The notes: generated from the letters alone by a model not told the origin. Shown: positions 1-8,180, counted from the first letter of the stretch. The stretch: DNA of 64,000 nucleotides from Paenibacillus sacheonensis (GCF_009909195.1 NZ_JAAAMU010000015.1:115325-179324); one strand, 5' to 3'. Numbers and translations: made by a program.

Positions 1-338
1 AGCTCATTCTGAACCTCGCCCGGAACGGGATGGAGGCGATGGACCAGCACGGCATTCTTTCTTTGGAAACGGCTACATTCGAGAACTACGTGGAGATGCG
101 CGTCAGCGACACCGGCAGCGGCATCCCGCAGGAGAAGCTGGAGCATCTGTTCGAGCCGTTTTATACGACCAAATCCCACGGCACCGGCCTCGGGCTGCCG
201 CTTTGCCTCAGCATCATGGAGCGCCACGGCGGCGTCATCCACGTGGATTCCAAGGAAGGGGCCGGCACGACCTTCATCGTCCGCTTCGACCGCAGCCGCA
301 ACGCATACGAAGCCGCGGCCGCGCTGAGCCGGGATTAA
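1..338 (+). CDS. Sensor histidine kinase, C-terminal part (cut by window start)
   Basis: This is the ATP-binding end of a membrane or soluble sensor kinase whose start lies before the window. The frame is already open at base 3 and reads an N-box (LILNLARNGMEAM). The G1 box DTGSGIP, the F box LFEPFYTTK and the G2 box GTGLGLPL follow, so the HATPase_c domain is complete at its C-terminal side. The N-box and the FYTTK wording are typical of NtrB/KinB/AtoS-like kinases. The last ~15 residues are a short Ala-rich tail. No partner response regulator is visible downstream, so its signal and target cannot be stated. Confidence 0.9.
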   Translation, partial: LILNLARNGMEAMDQHGILSLETATFENYVEMRVSDTGSGIPQEKLEHLFEPFYTTKSHGTGLGLPLCLSIMERHGGVIHVDSKEGAGTTFIVRFDRSRNAYEAAAALSRD

Positions 339-406
339 CGAGAACAACCGAGCGAAACACGATACATAATGAATTGGAGCACATAGAGCCTGTAACGGAT
401 CAGGGG

Positions 407-437
407 CGGATAAGCGGAATTCCGTGCGCGCATACTA
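407..437 (+). promoter_or_regulatory. Candidate forespore (sigma-G/F type) promoter
   Basis: CGGATA (407-412) and CATACTA (431-437) are separated by 18 bases. This fits the known sigma-G pattern of a GNATA-like -35 and a CATNNTA -10. It sits 22 bases before the GTG start of a small hydrophilic protein. The assignment to sigma-G is inference from motif and context. Confidence 0.45.
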
Positions 438-459
438 CCTTTGGAAGGGGGTGCCAGCA

Positions 460-594
460 GTGGGAAACAATCCGCAGTCACGCAGCGAATCCGTTCAGGA
501 TGCGGCAGCCAGCAAGAAGAAGCAGGGCGGCAAAGCTCCTGAGTCGGAAGGCTACGACAAGAAACTAGACGGCCCTAATCGCCCTTCTATCTAA
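460..594 (+). CDS. Small spore-type hydrophilic protein, 44 aa
   Basis: A short gene with a GTG start, preceded by GGAAGGGGG at an optimal distance, encodes 44 residues. The product is rich in Lys, Gln, Ser and Gly and ends in KKLDGPNRPSI. It has no membrane segment or signal peptide. Size, charge and a sigma-G-like promoter (407-437) suggest a minor small acid-soluble or other forespore protein. I do not recognise a named SASP family with certainty, so the function is an inference. The stop is 15 bases before the next gene, so the two may be co-transcribed. Confidence 0.6.
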   Translation: MGNNPQSRSESVQDAAASKKKQGGKAPESEGYDKKLDGPNRPSI

Positions 595-609
595 GGAAGG
601 AGCACGGGC

Positions 610-1020
610 ATGAGTCAACCAAACGAGCACGACGAGCATAACGGGCAGCAGATCCAAGGACCGGGAGCCGGCGGCGATGATCCGGAGCTGGATCCGTATG
701 AAATCAATTTCCTGCCGGAGTTTCGCAGCGGCCGGGGGCCGAGGGCGCCTTTCGTCAACAGCAGCGGCGTCGTGATCGGCGATCATGCGTACGAGTCGCC
801 GGAGTCGCCGCTCAGCAGCTGGACGGAAGAGACGGATCCCGCCGTCATGGCCGGAAGCGAGTGGGTGCATCCATTCAAGGACATCGGATTTCAGACCAGC
901 GAGAACCGGGAATATTTCGAGCAGGGCATCGAGCCGGAAGCCGGCATCTTCGCGCATCCCGATAAGGACGCGGCATACGAGGCGATGGACGACGCCGAGC
1001 TGGACGATGATCCGCAATGA
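610..1020 (+). CDS. Conserved acidic protein, probable DUF3905
   Basis: This 136-residue cytoplasmic protein has no signal peptide or membrane segment. A hydrophilic N-terminus (1-35) leads into a block with DPYEINFLPEF, VVIGDHAYESP, TDPAVMAGSEWVHP and DIGFQTSENREYF. That pattern resembles DUF3905 proteins of Bacillus and Paenibacillus, recalled from family knowledge and not searched. The C-terminus is very acidic. The start has AAGGAAGGAGC upstream. It follows the small spore-type gene closely and ends at a clear terminator, so the two probably form one unit. The function is unknown; a sporulation role is only suggested by the neighbour. Confidence 0.75.
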   Translation: MSQPNEHDEHNGQQIQGPGAGGDDPELDPYEINFLPEFRSGRGPRAPFVNSSGVVIGDHAYESPESPLSSWTEETDPAVMAGSEWVHPFKDIGFQTSENREYFEQGIEPEAGIFAHPDKDAAYEAMDDAELDDDPQ

Positions 1021-1028
1021 AGCACCGA

Positions 1029-1058
1029 AGCAATCGGGCGCAGACCCGGTTGCTTTTT
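1029..1058 (+). terminator. Rho-independent terminator
   Basis: A 10-bp stem (AGCAATCGGG / CCCGGTTGCT) with a six-base loop is followed by TTTTT. It closes the 460-1020 unit. Confidence 0.85.
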
Positions 1059-1060
1059 CT

Positions 1061-1089
1061 TTGCTTTCATATAAGGAGGGGGGTATAAT
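1061..1089 (+). promoter_or_regulatory. Sigma-A promoter of the bacilliredoxin gene
   Basis: TTGCTT (1061-1066) and TATAAT (1084-1089) are separated by exactly 17 bases. The pair lies between a terminator and the gene starting at 1124. Confidence 0.75.
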
Positions 1090-1123
1090 AGGAGGAAATT
1101 GAACTCATGAGGAGCGAACACAT

Positions 1124-1558
1124 ATGTCGATGTCTTTCGAACGTTATATGCTTGATATGGTGCAACCGATGCGCGACGACCTGACCCGAATCGGAATCGA
1201 GGAGCTGCGCACGCCCGAAGCGGTCGTAGAGAAGCTTCCGGATGCCAAGGGAACGGCCCTGCTCGTCATTAACTCCGTCTGCGGCTGCGCCGCCGGCCAA
1301 TGCCGTCCAGGCGTTGCGCACGCGCTGCAATCCGATATCAAACCCGATCACTTGTTCACGGTATTCGCCGGCCAGGACAAAGAAGCGACGGCCAAAGCGC
1401 GCGAATACCTCGCGCCGTACCCGCCATCCTCGCCTTCGATCGCCCTGTTCAAGGACGGAGAACTCGTGCATTTCATCGAGCGCCACCAAATCGAGAACCG
1501 TTCGGCCGCCGATATCGCAGCAGACCTGACTTCTGCATTCGAGCGGTACTGCCAATAA
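1124..1558 (+). CDS. Bacilliredoxin BrxA/BrxB family (YphP/YqiW)
   Basis: A 144-residue thioredoxin-fold protein carries the CGC active site (Cys53-Gly-Cys55) in the context NSVCGCAAGQCRPG. This is the signature of the BrxA/BrxB (DUF1094) family. These proteins remove bacillithiol from S-bacillithiolated proteins in the cytoplasm; BrxB of Bacillus is the model. Length and the N-terminal MVQPMRDDL-like segment match the family. The ATG at 1124 follows GAGGAGCG. It has its own sigma-A promoter and lies 11 bases before nadE, so the two are likely co-transcribed. Which paralogue (BrxA or BrxB) it is cannot be decided from the sequence alone. Confidence 0.92.
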   Translation: MSMSFERYMLDMVQPMRDDLTRIGIEELRTPEAVVEKLPDAKGTALLVINSVCGCAAGQCRPGVAHALQSDIKPDHLFTVFAGQDKEATAKAREYLAPYPPSSPSIALFKDGELVHFIERHQIENRSAADIAADLTSAFERYCQ

Positions 1559-1569
1559 GAGGTGAGAGC

Positions 1570-2379
1570 ATGAGCTTGCAGGAACAGATCGTCAAAGAGC
1601 TTGGCGTTAAACCCGAGATCGATCCGCAGCAAGAGATTCGCAAGCGGGTCGACTTCCTGAAAGACTATGTACGCAAATCCGGCACGGCCGGCCTTCTGAT
1701 CGCGATCAGCGGCGGGATCGACAGCGCGGTTGCGACCGGCTTGTGCAAGCTGGCGACCGACGAGCTGAGCGAAGAGACCGGCAAGGAATATATGACGCTC
1801 GGCGTGTTCCAGCCTTACGGCGAACAAGTCGATATCTCCGACAGCTACGAGGTCGCCGAAGCGTTCAAGCTGAAGCACCGCGTGGAGACCAACATCCAGG
1901 AGGCGGTCGACGAGATCGCCCTGGAAGTGGAGCACAGCCTGAAATCGATCGGCATCTCCCGTCACATCAGCCGCGGCGGCAAGGGCAACGTGAAGGCGCG
2001 TACCCGCATGGTGACGCAGTACGCGCTCGCGTTCGAGCTTAACCTGCTCGTCGTCGGCACGGACCACGCTTCCGAAGCGATCACAGGCTTCTATACGAAG
2101 TGGGGCGACGGCGCGGTCGACATCACGCCGCTCAGCACGCTGAACAAGCGCCAAGTTCGCCAAGTGGCGGCGGCGCTCGGCGTTCCGGGCGCAGTCGTGA
2201 CGAAAGCGCCGACGGCCGGCCTTTGGGAAGGCCAAACCGACGAGGACGAGCTCGGCATCACGTATGACGAGAACAGCGATTACCTCGAAGGCAAACCGGT
2301 CAGCGACGCGGCACGCGAGAAGCTGGAGAAGCAGTACGTCAAGACCGCACACAAACGGAACACGATTCCGGGTATCTAA
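1570..2379 (+). CDS. nadE: NH3-dependent NAD+ synthetase
   Basis: This enzyme converts nicotinic acid adenine dinucleotide, ATP and ammonia to NAD+, the last step of NAD synthesis. The 269-residue protein starts MSLQEQIVKELGVKP and has the PP-loop SGGIDS at 47-52. It also has the GTDHASEAITGFYTKWGDG and DITPLSTLNKRQVR blocks typical of the short, ammonia-dependent form without a glutaminase domain. The ATG at 1570 follows GAGGTGAGAGC; an open frame upstream of it is only the shadow of the preceding gene. It ends at a strong hairpin. Confidence 0.97.
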   Translation: MSLQEQIVKELGVKPEIDPQQEIRKRVDFLKDYVRKSGTAGLLIAISGGIDSAVATGLCKLATDELSEETGKEYMTLGVFQPYGEQVDISDSYEVAEAFKLKHRVETNIQEAVDEIALEVEHSLKSIGISRHISRGGKGNVKARTRMVTQYALAFELNLLVVGTDHASEAITGFYTKWGDGAVDITPLSTLNKRQVRQVAAALGVPGAVVTKAPTAGLWEGQTDEDELGITYDENSDYLEGKPVSDAAREKLEKQYVKTAHKRNTIPGI

Positions 2380-2404
2380 ATAGCGGCATCGCGCAGAGCA
2401 AATA

Positions 2405-2433
2405 CGCCCTTCGGCCTCCTTGGCCGAAGGGCG
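2405..2433 (+). terminator. Terminator hairpin after nadE
   Basis: A perfect 12-bp stem (CGCCCTTCGGCC / GGCCGAAGGGCG) with a five-base loop is followed by a weak T-rich stretch. Confidence 0.75.
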
Positions 2434-2588
2434 TTGCTTGTGCATGGATGCACCCGCGGCCGGCAGGCTATTCATCCGTCGGTTTGGCACCAACCGTATA
2501 ATCGAACGATGCCTATTCCCGTATATGTCCCTCTGCAATTATTTGGTATGATAAGGACATTCAACCACATGGGGAGGAATTCGTCATT

Positions 2589-3710
2589 ATGCATCCATCC
2601 GTTTGGCAGCATCGCAATCCGCTCATCCATACCGTCCGGGCACTCTCGGAAGGTCAACTGACCGTCGGATTCATCGGCGGCTCCATTACGGACGCCCGTC
2701 CGCGCAACAACTGGCCGGAGCCGGTCATCGGCTGGCTCGTCGAGCAATTCCCGCAGGCTAGGATCATCGTCGAGAATGCCGCGATCGGCGCAACGGGCAG
2801 CGAGCTGGCCGTCCTTCGTGCGAAGCGGGATCTCGTCGACCGCGGCTGCCAGCTGGTATTTATCGATTATGCGGTCAACGACTCCGGCGAAACGACCGAG
2901 AAGCGCGGCCGGACGAGGGAAGGCTTGATCCGCAAGCTGCTGGCGGACGGCAGCCGGGACGTCGTGCTTGCGCATACGTACATGCAGGACATGTACGCGG
3001 CGATGATCGCCGGCGGCGTGCCGGACTCCATCGCGGAGCTGGAAGAGTTGGCGGAGCATTACGGCATCGGCTCCGTCTGGATGGGACTGTATGCGCTGGA
3101 TGAAGTGCGTAAAGGCCGGATGCGCTGGGAGGAATGGCTTCCCGACGGTTTGCATCCGACGAGCCGCGGCAGCTACAGCTATGGCCAGAGCATCATCGCT
3201 TTTCTGGAGCGGGAGCTTGGCGTCGCAGGAGGCGAGCCGAAGCCGGAGCGGACGGCGGGCGGACAGGCCGTAGACGGCAGCGGACTTCCCGAGCCCTTGA
3301 ACCCGAAGCACTGGGGGGCGGTTGAGCTTCTGCCTCTTGCGGACATCAAGACAGAGGGGCCGTGGACGATTCGCCGCTGGCCGTTCTACGAATGGATCGA
3401 CCAGGTGCTGGAAACCGCAGCGATCGGCGCGAAGCTGTCCTTTTCGTTTACCGGGCGGGGGCTGTCCCTCGGCTTTGATTTCGGAAAGCTGTCCGCCGAG
3501 TTCCGTTATCGGCTCGACGGCGGCGATTGGGTCGCGGTCAGCCGTAACCGGCCGGATTGGTGCGCGGACGAAGGCTGGTTCCATACTTGGTTCCTGGGGG
3601 ACGAGCTGGAGCTGGGGAAGCATCGGATGGAGCTTGAAGTCATTCACGGCGATCGGCCGGAATGCAGAGGAACGAATTTCCGATTGGCGCTCATCGGCGT
3701 CATCGGCTAG
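2589..3710 (+). CDS. SGNH/GDSL-family hydrolase with C-terminal beta domain
   Basis: A 373-residue predicted esterase has no signal peptide. The catalytic block I reads GFIGGSIT near residue 20 (Ser nucleophile). IDYAVNDSGE near residue 95 carries the Asn block, and DGLHPTSRGSYSYG near residue 185 carries the Asp-x-x-His pair. The C-terminal third (about 235-373) is rich in beta-type sequence and may be a carbohydrate-binding or structural domain. SGNH enzymes of this arrangement often deacetylate carbohydrates; the substrate here is not predictable. The ATG follows GGGGAGGAA. Confidence 0.85.
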   Translation: MHPSVWQHRNPLIHTVRALSEGQLTVGFIGGSITDARPRNNWPEPVIGWLVEQFPQARIIVENAAIGATGSELAVLRAKRDLVDRGCQLVFIDYAVNDSGETTEKRGRTREGLIRKLLADGSRDVVLAHTYMQDMYAAMIAGGVPDSIAELEELAEHYGIGSVWMGLYALDEVRKGRMRWEEWLPDGLHPTSRGSYSYGQSIIAFLERELGVAGGEPKPERTAGGQAVDGSGLPEPLNPKHWGAVELLPLADIKTEGPWTIRRWPFYEWIDQVLETAAIGAKLSFSFTGRGLSLGFDFGKLSAEFRYRLDGGDWVAVSRNRPDWCADEGWFHTWFLGDELELGKHRMELEVIHGDRPECRGTNFRLALIGVIG

Positions 3711-3729
3711 GCGAGGCGGTTGAATAGCA

Positions 3730-4125
3730 GTGATTATCGGAATCGGACATGATCTCGCTTCGCTGGAGCGGATCGGAAAGGCATTGCGGGGATCCTACGG
3801 CGAGCGGTTCCGGGTGCGGATCCTGACGGCGAGCGAGCGCGAGATGTCTTCGGCATACACGGGCAAACGCGCCGTGGAATTTATCGGCGGGCGCTTCGCC
3901 GCCAAGGAGGCCGTCTCCAAGGCGTTCGGCTGCGGCATCGGCGGCGCGCTCGGCTTTCAAGACATCGAGATCGGCCGGGAAGCCGGAGGCAAGCCGGTCT
4001 GCAGGCTGTCTTCGGCAGCTTGGGGGCGGCTTGGACATCAGGACCGCGACATTGCGATTCATGTATCCATCTCGCATGACGGCGATTTAGCGTCCGCTTA
4101 CGTTATCGTAGAACGCCTTATTTGA
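3730..4125 (+). CDS. acpS: Holo-[acyl-carrier-protein] synthase
   Basis: AcpS transfers 4'-phosphopantetheine from CoA to a serine of acyl carrier protein. The 131-residue protein has the N-terminal GIGHDL (Asp8) and the central GRFAAKEAVSKAFGCGI (Glu60), which hold the Mg2+ in this family, and a C-terminal HVSISHDGDLASAYV. The start is GTG. The preceding gene ends 19 bases upstream, so read-through expression is likely. The spacing between the two Mg2+ motifs is normal for AcpS. A secondary-metabolism Sfp-type enzyme is excluded by the small size. Confidence 0.9.
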   Translation: MIIGIGHDLASLERIGKALRGSYGERFRVRILTASEREMSSAYTGKRAVEFIGGRFAAKEAVSKAFGCGIGGALGFQDIEIGREAGGKPVCRLSSAAWGRLGHQDRDIAIHVSISHDGDLASAYVIVERLI

Positions 4126-4205
4126 AGGCGCTCGCATACGATCGTCACCTTTTGCCCATAATTGGAATACAACAAAGCAATATCGGGCAAAGGGAAAGGC
4201 GGCGA

Positions 4206-4430
4206 ATGGCGATGAGACAAGGGCTGCTCTCCAAACGGATGTTCAGAACCGGGCAGGCCGTTCCGCTTGAAGGTCTGTACGAGGATTTGTGGGGCTGCTG
4301 CCTTCCGCTGCTGCGGGATGTTTCGTTCCCCCCTCATCCGACGATGGGCGATTCCAAGTGGTCGTACAAGGGACCGCTTGGAATGGGTTTGCCCCATTGG
4401 AAGCGGGCTGCAGGGAAGGAAGCCAAGTAA
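4206..4430 (+). CDS. Small conserved protein, possibly YjzC-like, 74 aa
   Basis: This small protein starts MAMRQGLLSKRMFRTGQAVP after a GGGAAAGGCGG ribosome site. It contains TGQAVPLEGLYEDLWG and FPPHPTMGDSKW. The pattern 'tGq.vP..G.Y...G.....FPp.p...kW' resembles the YjzC family of spore formers, but I place it there with only moderate confidence. No signal peptide or membrane segment is seen. It stands alone after acpS and ends at a bidirectional terminator. Confidence 0.6.
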   Translation: MAMRQGLLSKRMFRTGQAVPLEGLYEDLWGCCLPLLRDVSFPPHPTMGDSKWSYKGPLGMGLPHWKRAAGKEAK

Positions 4431-4462
4431 CCTAACGAGCGCATGATTGCGAAAGGCAAGAG

Positions 4463-4510
4463 AAAGATCCTTACGAGAGGCTGCGACGGCCTCCCGTAAG
4501 GATCTTTTTT
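4463..4510 (+). terminator. Bidirectional terminator
   Basis: A 13-bp stem (AAAGATCCTTACG / CGTAAGGATCTTT) is followed by TTTTTT. A's precede it, so it can serve both the small gene ending at 4430 and the convergent cytochrome gene. Confidence 0.85.
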
Positions 4511-4550
4511 CGTTGTTAATTCTACATCGCGCGGCCGATTCTGCTGGCTC

Positions 4551-4907
4551 TTACTTCTTGGCGCTAAGCCAGGCAGCCAGCTCTTCGATCTGCGAATCCT
4601 GCAGTTTACCGGAGAAGGGCGGCATCCCGCCGCCGCCTTGCTTGATCTGGGCGGCAATCTGCGCCTTGGACATGCGGTTGCCGACCTTCGTCAGGTTCGT
4701 GGAGTCGCCCATCCGTCCCTTCAGGTCGGTGCCGTGGCAGGAGATGCAATTGGATCTGAATACTTGCGGCGTATCGGACGCACCGGCGCCGAATGCCGAC
4801 GCGGATGCAGGATCGTGTCCGCCCAGGAGCAGCATGGCGGAAGGAAACGCGAGCAAGAGAAAGCGAATGGTTCCGCGGACGGAAGGGATTAACGTAGGGT
4901 TGGTCAC
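4551..4907 (-). CDS. Membrane-anchored small cytochrome c
   Basis: A 118-residue exported c-type cytochrome. A hydrophobic segment at about 14-30 acts as signal or membrane anchor; there is no lipobox cysteine. CISCH (Cys54, Cys57, His58) binds heme covalently, and Met95 in GGGGMPPF is the likely sixth ligand. The fold size fits the cytochrome c550/c551 electron carriers of Bacillus (CccA/CccB type). The GTG start follows AAGGAGG. It is the only minus-strand gene of the first 23 kb and is divergent from the AraC regulator. Confidence 0.88.
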   Translation of the reverse strand: MTNPTLIPSVRGTIRFLLLAFPSAMLLLGGHDPASASAFGAGASDTPQVFRSNCISCHGTDLKGRMGDSTNLTKVGNRMSKAQIAAQIKQGGGGMPPFSGKLQDSQIEELAAWLSAKK

Positions 4908-4985
4908 TTGGAAAAATCCTCCTTATGCGATGTCGATTTATGTAAATCATTCTTTGGTAGGAATATTTTGCTAGTCGGATGTGCA

Positions 4986-5015
4986 TTGGTTCCTCTCGAA
5001 ACGTTGCGTTATAAT
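4986..5015 (+). promoter_or_regulatory. Sigma-A promoter of the araC-mutY unit
   Basis: TTGGTT (4986-4991) and TATAAT (5010-5015) are spaced 18 bases apart, 54 bases before the AraC start. Confidence 0.65.
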
Positions 5016-5068
5016 AGAGCGATATGTTTATGCTTTCCTAATTAACTTATTTCGGATGCGGAGCTGCG

Positions 5069-5956
5069 ATGAAACACACCTACAGAACAATCATCCTACA
5101 TTATTTTCACCGCTTTCATGCAGAAGTATCCATGGCCGCTTTTTCGAGCACGAAGCCAGGGCGAACATCCCATTTGATGCCGGAGTTTTACCGCTTCTGG
5201 TACGTTCGCGAAGGGGGAGGCGCGCTCAAGGTAGATGGCCGGGAGGTCGAAATGAAGCCTGGCCAGCTGTACCTGATTCCGCCGAATACGTTCCAGTCGT
5301 TCGCTGCCGAGCCGCATGTGACGGTCAGCATGTACTGGTGTCATTTCCGCGCATCCATCGGGGACGCGGAGATGTTCGACTTGCTCAAGCTCCCGCTCTA
5401 CGTCGTGCCGGATCAGGAAGAACGAATGGTGCTGTTATTCGAGCAATTAATCGAGGCTTACCGTTCCCTTCGGCTGACGAAGGAACTGCGCACGCGCGCG
5501 AAGCTGCTTGAGATCTTGGCTGTATTTCTGGAACATGGCGGCATTAACGAAGCAACGGTGCGCGAAATCGAACCGTTCGAGAAGCTCGATGCCGTGTTAA
5601 AATATATCGAAGAGCATTTGTCCGAGCGAATCGCCGTGGAGGATTTGGCGAGGCTCGTTTATCTTCATCCGAACTATTTTATCGGCTATTTCAGAAATCT
5701 GATGGGACATGCCCCTGCCCAATACGTGACGATGCGAAGATTGGAACGCGCGAAATTGCTGCTGGAGCTCAGAGAAGAGCTCAGCATTACCGACATCGCC
5801 CAGCAGGTTGGCATGCAGGGTCATTATTTGTCCCGCATGTTCCGGCAATACACCGGATTGACCCCGAGCCGTTATCGGCAGATTTATTGCGACGGGGCGA
5901 AGGGAATCTCCCATGACGACGACGAGGAAGACGAAGAAGGAAGTGAAGACGCATGA
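5069..5956 (+). CDS. AraC-family transcriptional regulator
   Basis: A 295-residue one-component regulator. Residues about 10-110 form an AraC-type cupin (MKPGQLYLIPPNTFQSF) for effector binding. Residues about 175-275 form the double helix-turn-helix (IAVEDLARLVYLHPNYFIGYF, then LSITDIAQQVGMQGHYLSRMFRQYTGLTPSRYR). The tail after residue 280 is a run of Asp and Glu. The last four bases overlap the mutY start (ATGA), so the two genes are translationally coupled. No sugar genes lie beside it, and its targets cannot be told. Confidence 0.9.
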   Translation: MKHTYRTIILHYFHRFHAEVSMAAFSSTKPGRTSHLMPEFYRFWYVREGGGALKVDGREVEMKPGQLYLIPPNTFQSFAAEPHVTVSMYWCHFRASIGDAEMFDLLKLPLYVVPDQEERMVLLFEQLIEAYRSLRLTKELRTRAKLLEILAVFLEHGGINEATVREIEPFEKLDAVLKYIEEHLSERIAVEDLARLVYLHPNYFIGYFRNLMGHAPAQYVTMRRLERAKLLLELREELSITDIAQQVGMQGHYLSRMFRQYTGLTPSRYRQIYCDGAKGISHDDDEEDEEGSEDA

Positions 5957-7440
5957 CCACGGAAGCGGCAAGCTATTTCAGCCGTGAACTGCTGGGGTGG
6001 TACCTGGCCAACAAAAGAGATTTGCCTTGGCGGATGAACCGCGATCCGTATCGCGTCTGGGTATCGGAAATCATGCTTCAGCAGACGCGGGTGGATACCG
6101 TGATTCCGTATTACGAACGGTTCTTGGAGAAATTCCCTACCGCTTCCGCGCTGGCGAATGCGCCGGAGCCGGAGGTGCTCAAATGCTGGGAGGGGCTCGG
6201 CTATTATTCGCGGGCCAGGAACCTGCAGGCGGGAGCGCGCGAGGTAGTGGCCCGCCATGGCGGCGCCGTGCCGGATGACAAGGAAGCCGTCTCCGCGCTT
6301 CGCGGCGTAGGCCCTTATACGACGGGCGCGATCATGAGCATTGCGTTCAACCGGCCGGAGCCGGCGGTCGACGGCAATGTCATGCGCGTGCTGTCGCGGT
6401 ATTTCTGCCTCGAGGAGGATATCGCCAAGCCCGCAACGCGAATCGGCATCGAGAAGCTGGCGGCATCGCTTATACCGGAGGGCTCGGCAGGCGACTTCAA
6501 CCAAGCGCTCATGGAGCTCGGCGCGCTCGTATGCACGCCGAAGTCGCCTGGCTGCTTGACCTGTCCGGTGATGATGCACTGCGAAGGGCGCATGGCCGGC
6601 AAAGAGCATGTGCTGCCGATCAAGACGAAGGCAAAGCCGCCGCGCCGGGAGACGCGGATCGCGGCATTGATTACCGGCAGCGGCGAGCATGCGGGCAAGC
6701 TGCTCGTACGCCAGCGGCCCGAGAGCGGCCTGCTCGCTCAAATGTGGGAGCTGCCGCATGTGCTGGCGCCCGATGCGCTCGGCGCGGCAGCGCCCGCCAA
6801 GCGGCGTGGCCGCAGCAAGGCGGGAGCGGCCTTGAATGCGGCCGCGGTGGCTGGCGAGCTGCAGTTGGCTGCGCCTGAGGAAGCGTCTGCGATTGTATCC
6901 GTTTCTGTTTCCGAGGCATCGGCCGCAGTACGCGAGTCTGCAGCGGGTTCGGAGCTGGCGGCGTTCGCGGAGCCGCTCTTGCATGCAGGAACGGCTGGCG
7001 CGGATGGACCGCCGGATGCCGGCGGCAGCTCGGATCGCCGCGCGTCGATGGCGGATTTCCTGAGCCGGGCTTTGTCGGCGGAAGACGGGCTGCTCGTCCG
7101 GCCGGAGGCTTGGTGGGGCGAGACGGACCACGTCTTTAGCCATATCGTTTGGGACATGCAGGTGTTTCGGGCTGAGTTCGGCTTCTGGCAGACGACGGGC
7201 AAGGTAAATACGACAAGCGCGGCAGGTGAAGCGGCGGCTGATGAAGCAGCGGGCACAGTAATTGCTGCAGGTACAGCAGGGACCAGTCTGTTCGAAGCTA
7301 TTACCGAAGCTTCGGCTCCATATGGAGATGACCGGGCGCCGGCCCATTACCGATGGATCGGTCCCGAGGAGATGCGGACGCTCGCGTTCCCCAATGTGTT
7401 TATCCGCATTTTGCAGGATTACTGGCGCGATTTGGATTGA
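5953..7440 (+). CDS. mutY: A/G-specific adenine glycosylase with Ala-rich insertions
   Basis: MutY removes adenine mispaired with 8-oxoguanine. The N-terminal glycosylase domain is complete: catalytic Glu39 (VSEIMLQQTRVD), a helix-hairpin-helix at LRGVGPYTTGAI, catalytic Asp140, and the iron-sulfur motif C194-x6-C201-x2-C204-x5-C210. The C-terminal NUDIX-like 8-oxoG recognition domain begins near 230 but is interrupted. About 90 low-complexity Ala/Ser/Glu-rich residues lie at 270-360, and a second Ala/Thr-rich run lies at 420-445. At 495 aa the protein is about 100 longer than usual. The frame stays open through the insertions, so they are probably translated. Confidence 0.95.
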   Translation: MTTEAASYFSRELLGWYLANKRDLPWRMNRDPYRVWVSEIMLQQTRVDTVIPYYERFLEKFPTASALANAPEPEVLKCWEGLGYYSRARNLQAGAREVVARHGGAVPDDKEAVSALRGVGPYTTGAIMSIAFNRPEPAVDGNVMRVLSRYFCLEEDIAKPATRIGIEKLAASLIPEGSAGDFNQALMELGALVCTPKSPGCLTCPVMMHCEGRMAGKEHVLPIKTKAKPPRRETRIAALITGSGEHAGKLLVRQRPESGLLAQMWELPHVLAPDALGAAAPAKRRGRSKAGAALNAAAVAGELQLAAPEEASAIVSVSVSEASAAVRESAAGSELAAFAEPLLHAGTAGADGPPDAGGSSDRRASMADFLSRALSAEDGLLVRPEAWWGETDHVFSHIVWDMQVFRAEFGFWQTTGKVNTTSAAGEAAADEAAGTVIAAGTAGTSLFEAITEASAPYGDDRAPAHYRWIGPEEMRTLAFPNVFIRILQDYWRDLD

Positions 7441-7547
7441 TTCGCCGATAGGCTCGTTCTACAATGGTTATGGATGTAAGACGTGCTGCGCGCGTGGCTG
7501 GCGCAGGATTCATAGACGGAACGAACCGATGGGATGGAGGCTGAACC

Positions 7548-8180
7548 GTGAGCGCAATGCTTGATAGATTGCAGCAGGAGAAGATCGTCGCGATATTCCG
7601 CGGCATCGAGGATCAATATGCGGACCAAGCGGCCGAAGCTTTGCTGAGCGGCGGCATCACGCTGATGGAAATTACGATGAACACGGCCGGCGCGGCCGGC
7701 ATGATCAACCGCTGGCGCGACAAGTACGGCAGCCAGGCGGGGATCGGCGCGGGTACGGTGCTCGACTTGGAGATGGCGAAGGAAGCGGTCGCGGCAGGAG
7801 CGCAGTTTCTGATCTCCCCGAATCTAGACGAGTCCGTGGTCGATTACGCGCTGAAGAACAACGTCTCGGTGTGGCCTGGCGTCATGACGCCGACGGAAAT
7901 CGTGCGTGCCTGGAAAGCCGGCGCGGAAGCGGTGAAGGTGTTCCCGATGGCAACCCTCGGCTGGAAATACCTCGCCGAAATCCGGGCGCCGCTGGACCGT
8001 ATTCCCATGATGGCGACGGGCGGCGTCGATCTGGACAATATCGCCGATTATTTTAAAGCCGGCGCGTGCGCGGTCGGCATGGGCAGCAAGCTCGTCAACC
8101 TCGACTGGGTGCGCGGCGGACGTTTCGATCTGCTGACCGAACGCGCGAGACAGTTCGCGGACGCGGTGAAAGCTTTGTAA
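7548..8180 (+). CDS. eda: KDPG/KHG aldolase
   Basis: A 210-residue (beta/alpha)8 aldolase cleaves 2-keto-3-deoxy-6-phosphogluconate to pyruvate and glyceraldehyde 3-phosphate, or 4-hydroxy-2-oxoglutarate to pyruvate and glyoxylate. Visible residues are Arg18 in IFRG, Glu41 in LMEITM, the AGAQFLISPN strand and the Schiff-base Lys130 in KVFP. The GTG start follows GGATGGAGG. The gene stands alone between mutY and a terminator, with no kinase or dehydratase next to it, so which physiological substrate it serves is open. Confidence 0.93.
   Translation: MSAMLDRLQQEKIVAIFRGIEDQYADQAAEALLSGGITLMEITMNTAGAAGMINRWRDKYGSQAGIGAGTVLDLEMAKEAVAAGAQFLISPNLDESVVDYALKNNVSVWPGVMTPTEIVRAWKAGAEAVKVFPMATLGWKYLAEIRAPLDRIPMMATGGVDLDNIADYFKAGACAVGMGSKLVNLDWVRGGRFDLLTERARQFADAVKAL

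Noticed and set aside
203..568. 121-residue plus-strand frame at the kinase end
   Set aside because: It overlaps the kinase in another frame and runs across the sigma-G promoter and the small spore gene; no coding character.
5884..7347. 487-residue minus-strand frame opposite mutY
   Set aside because: Shadow of the GC-rich Ala codons of mutY; Arg-rich nonsense composition.
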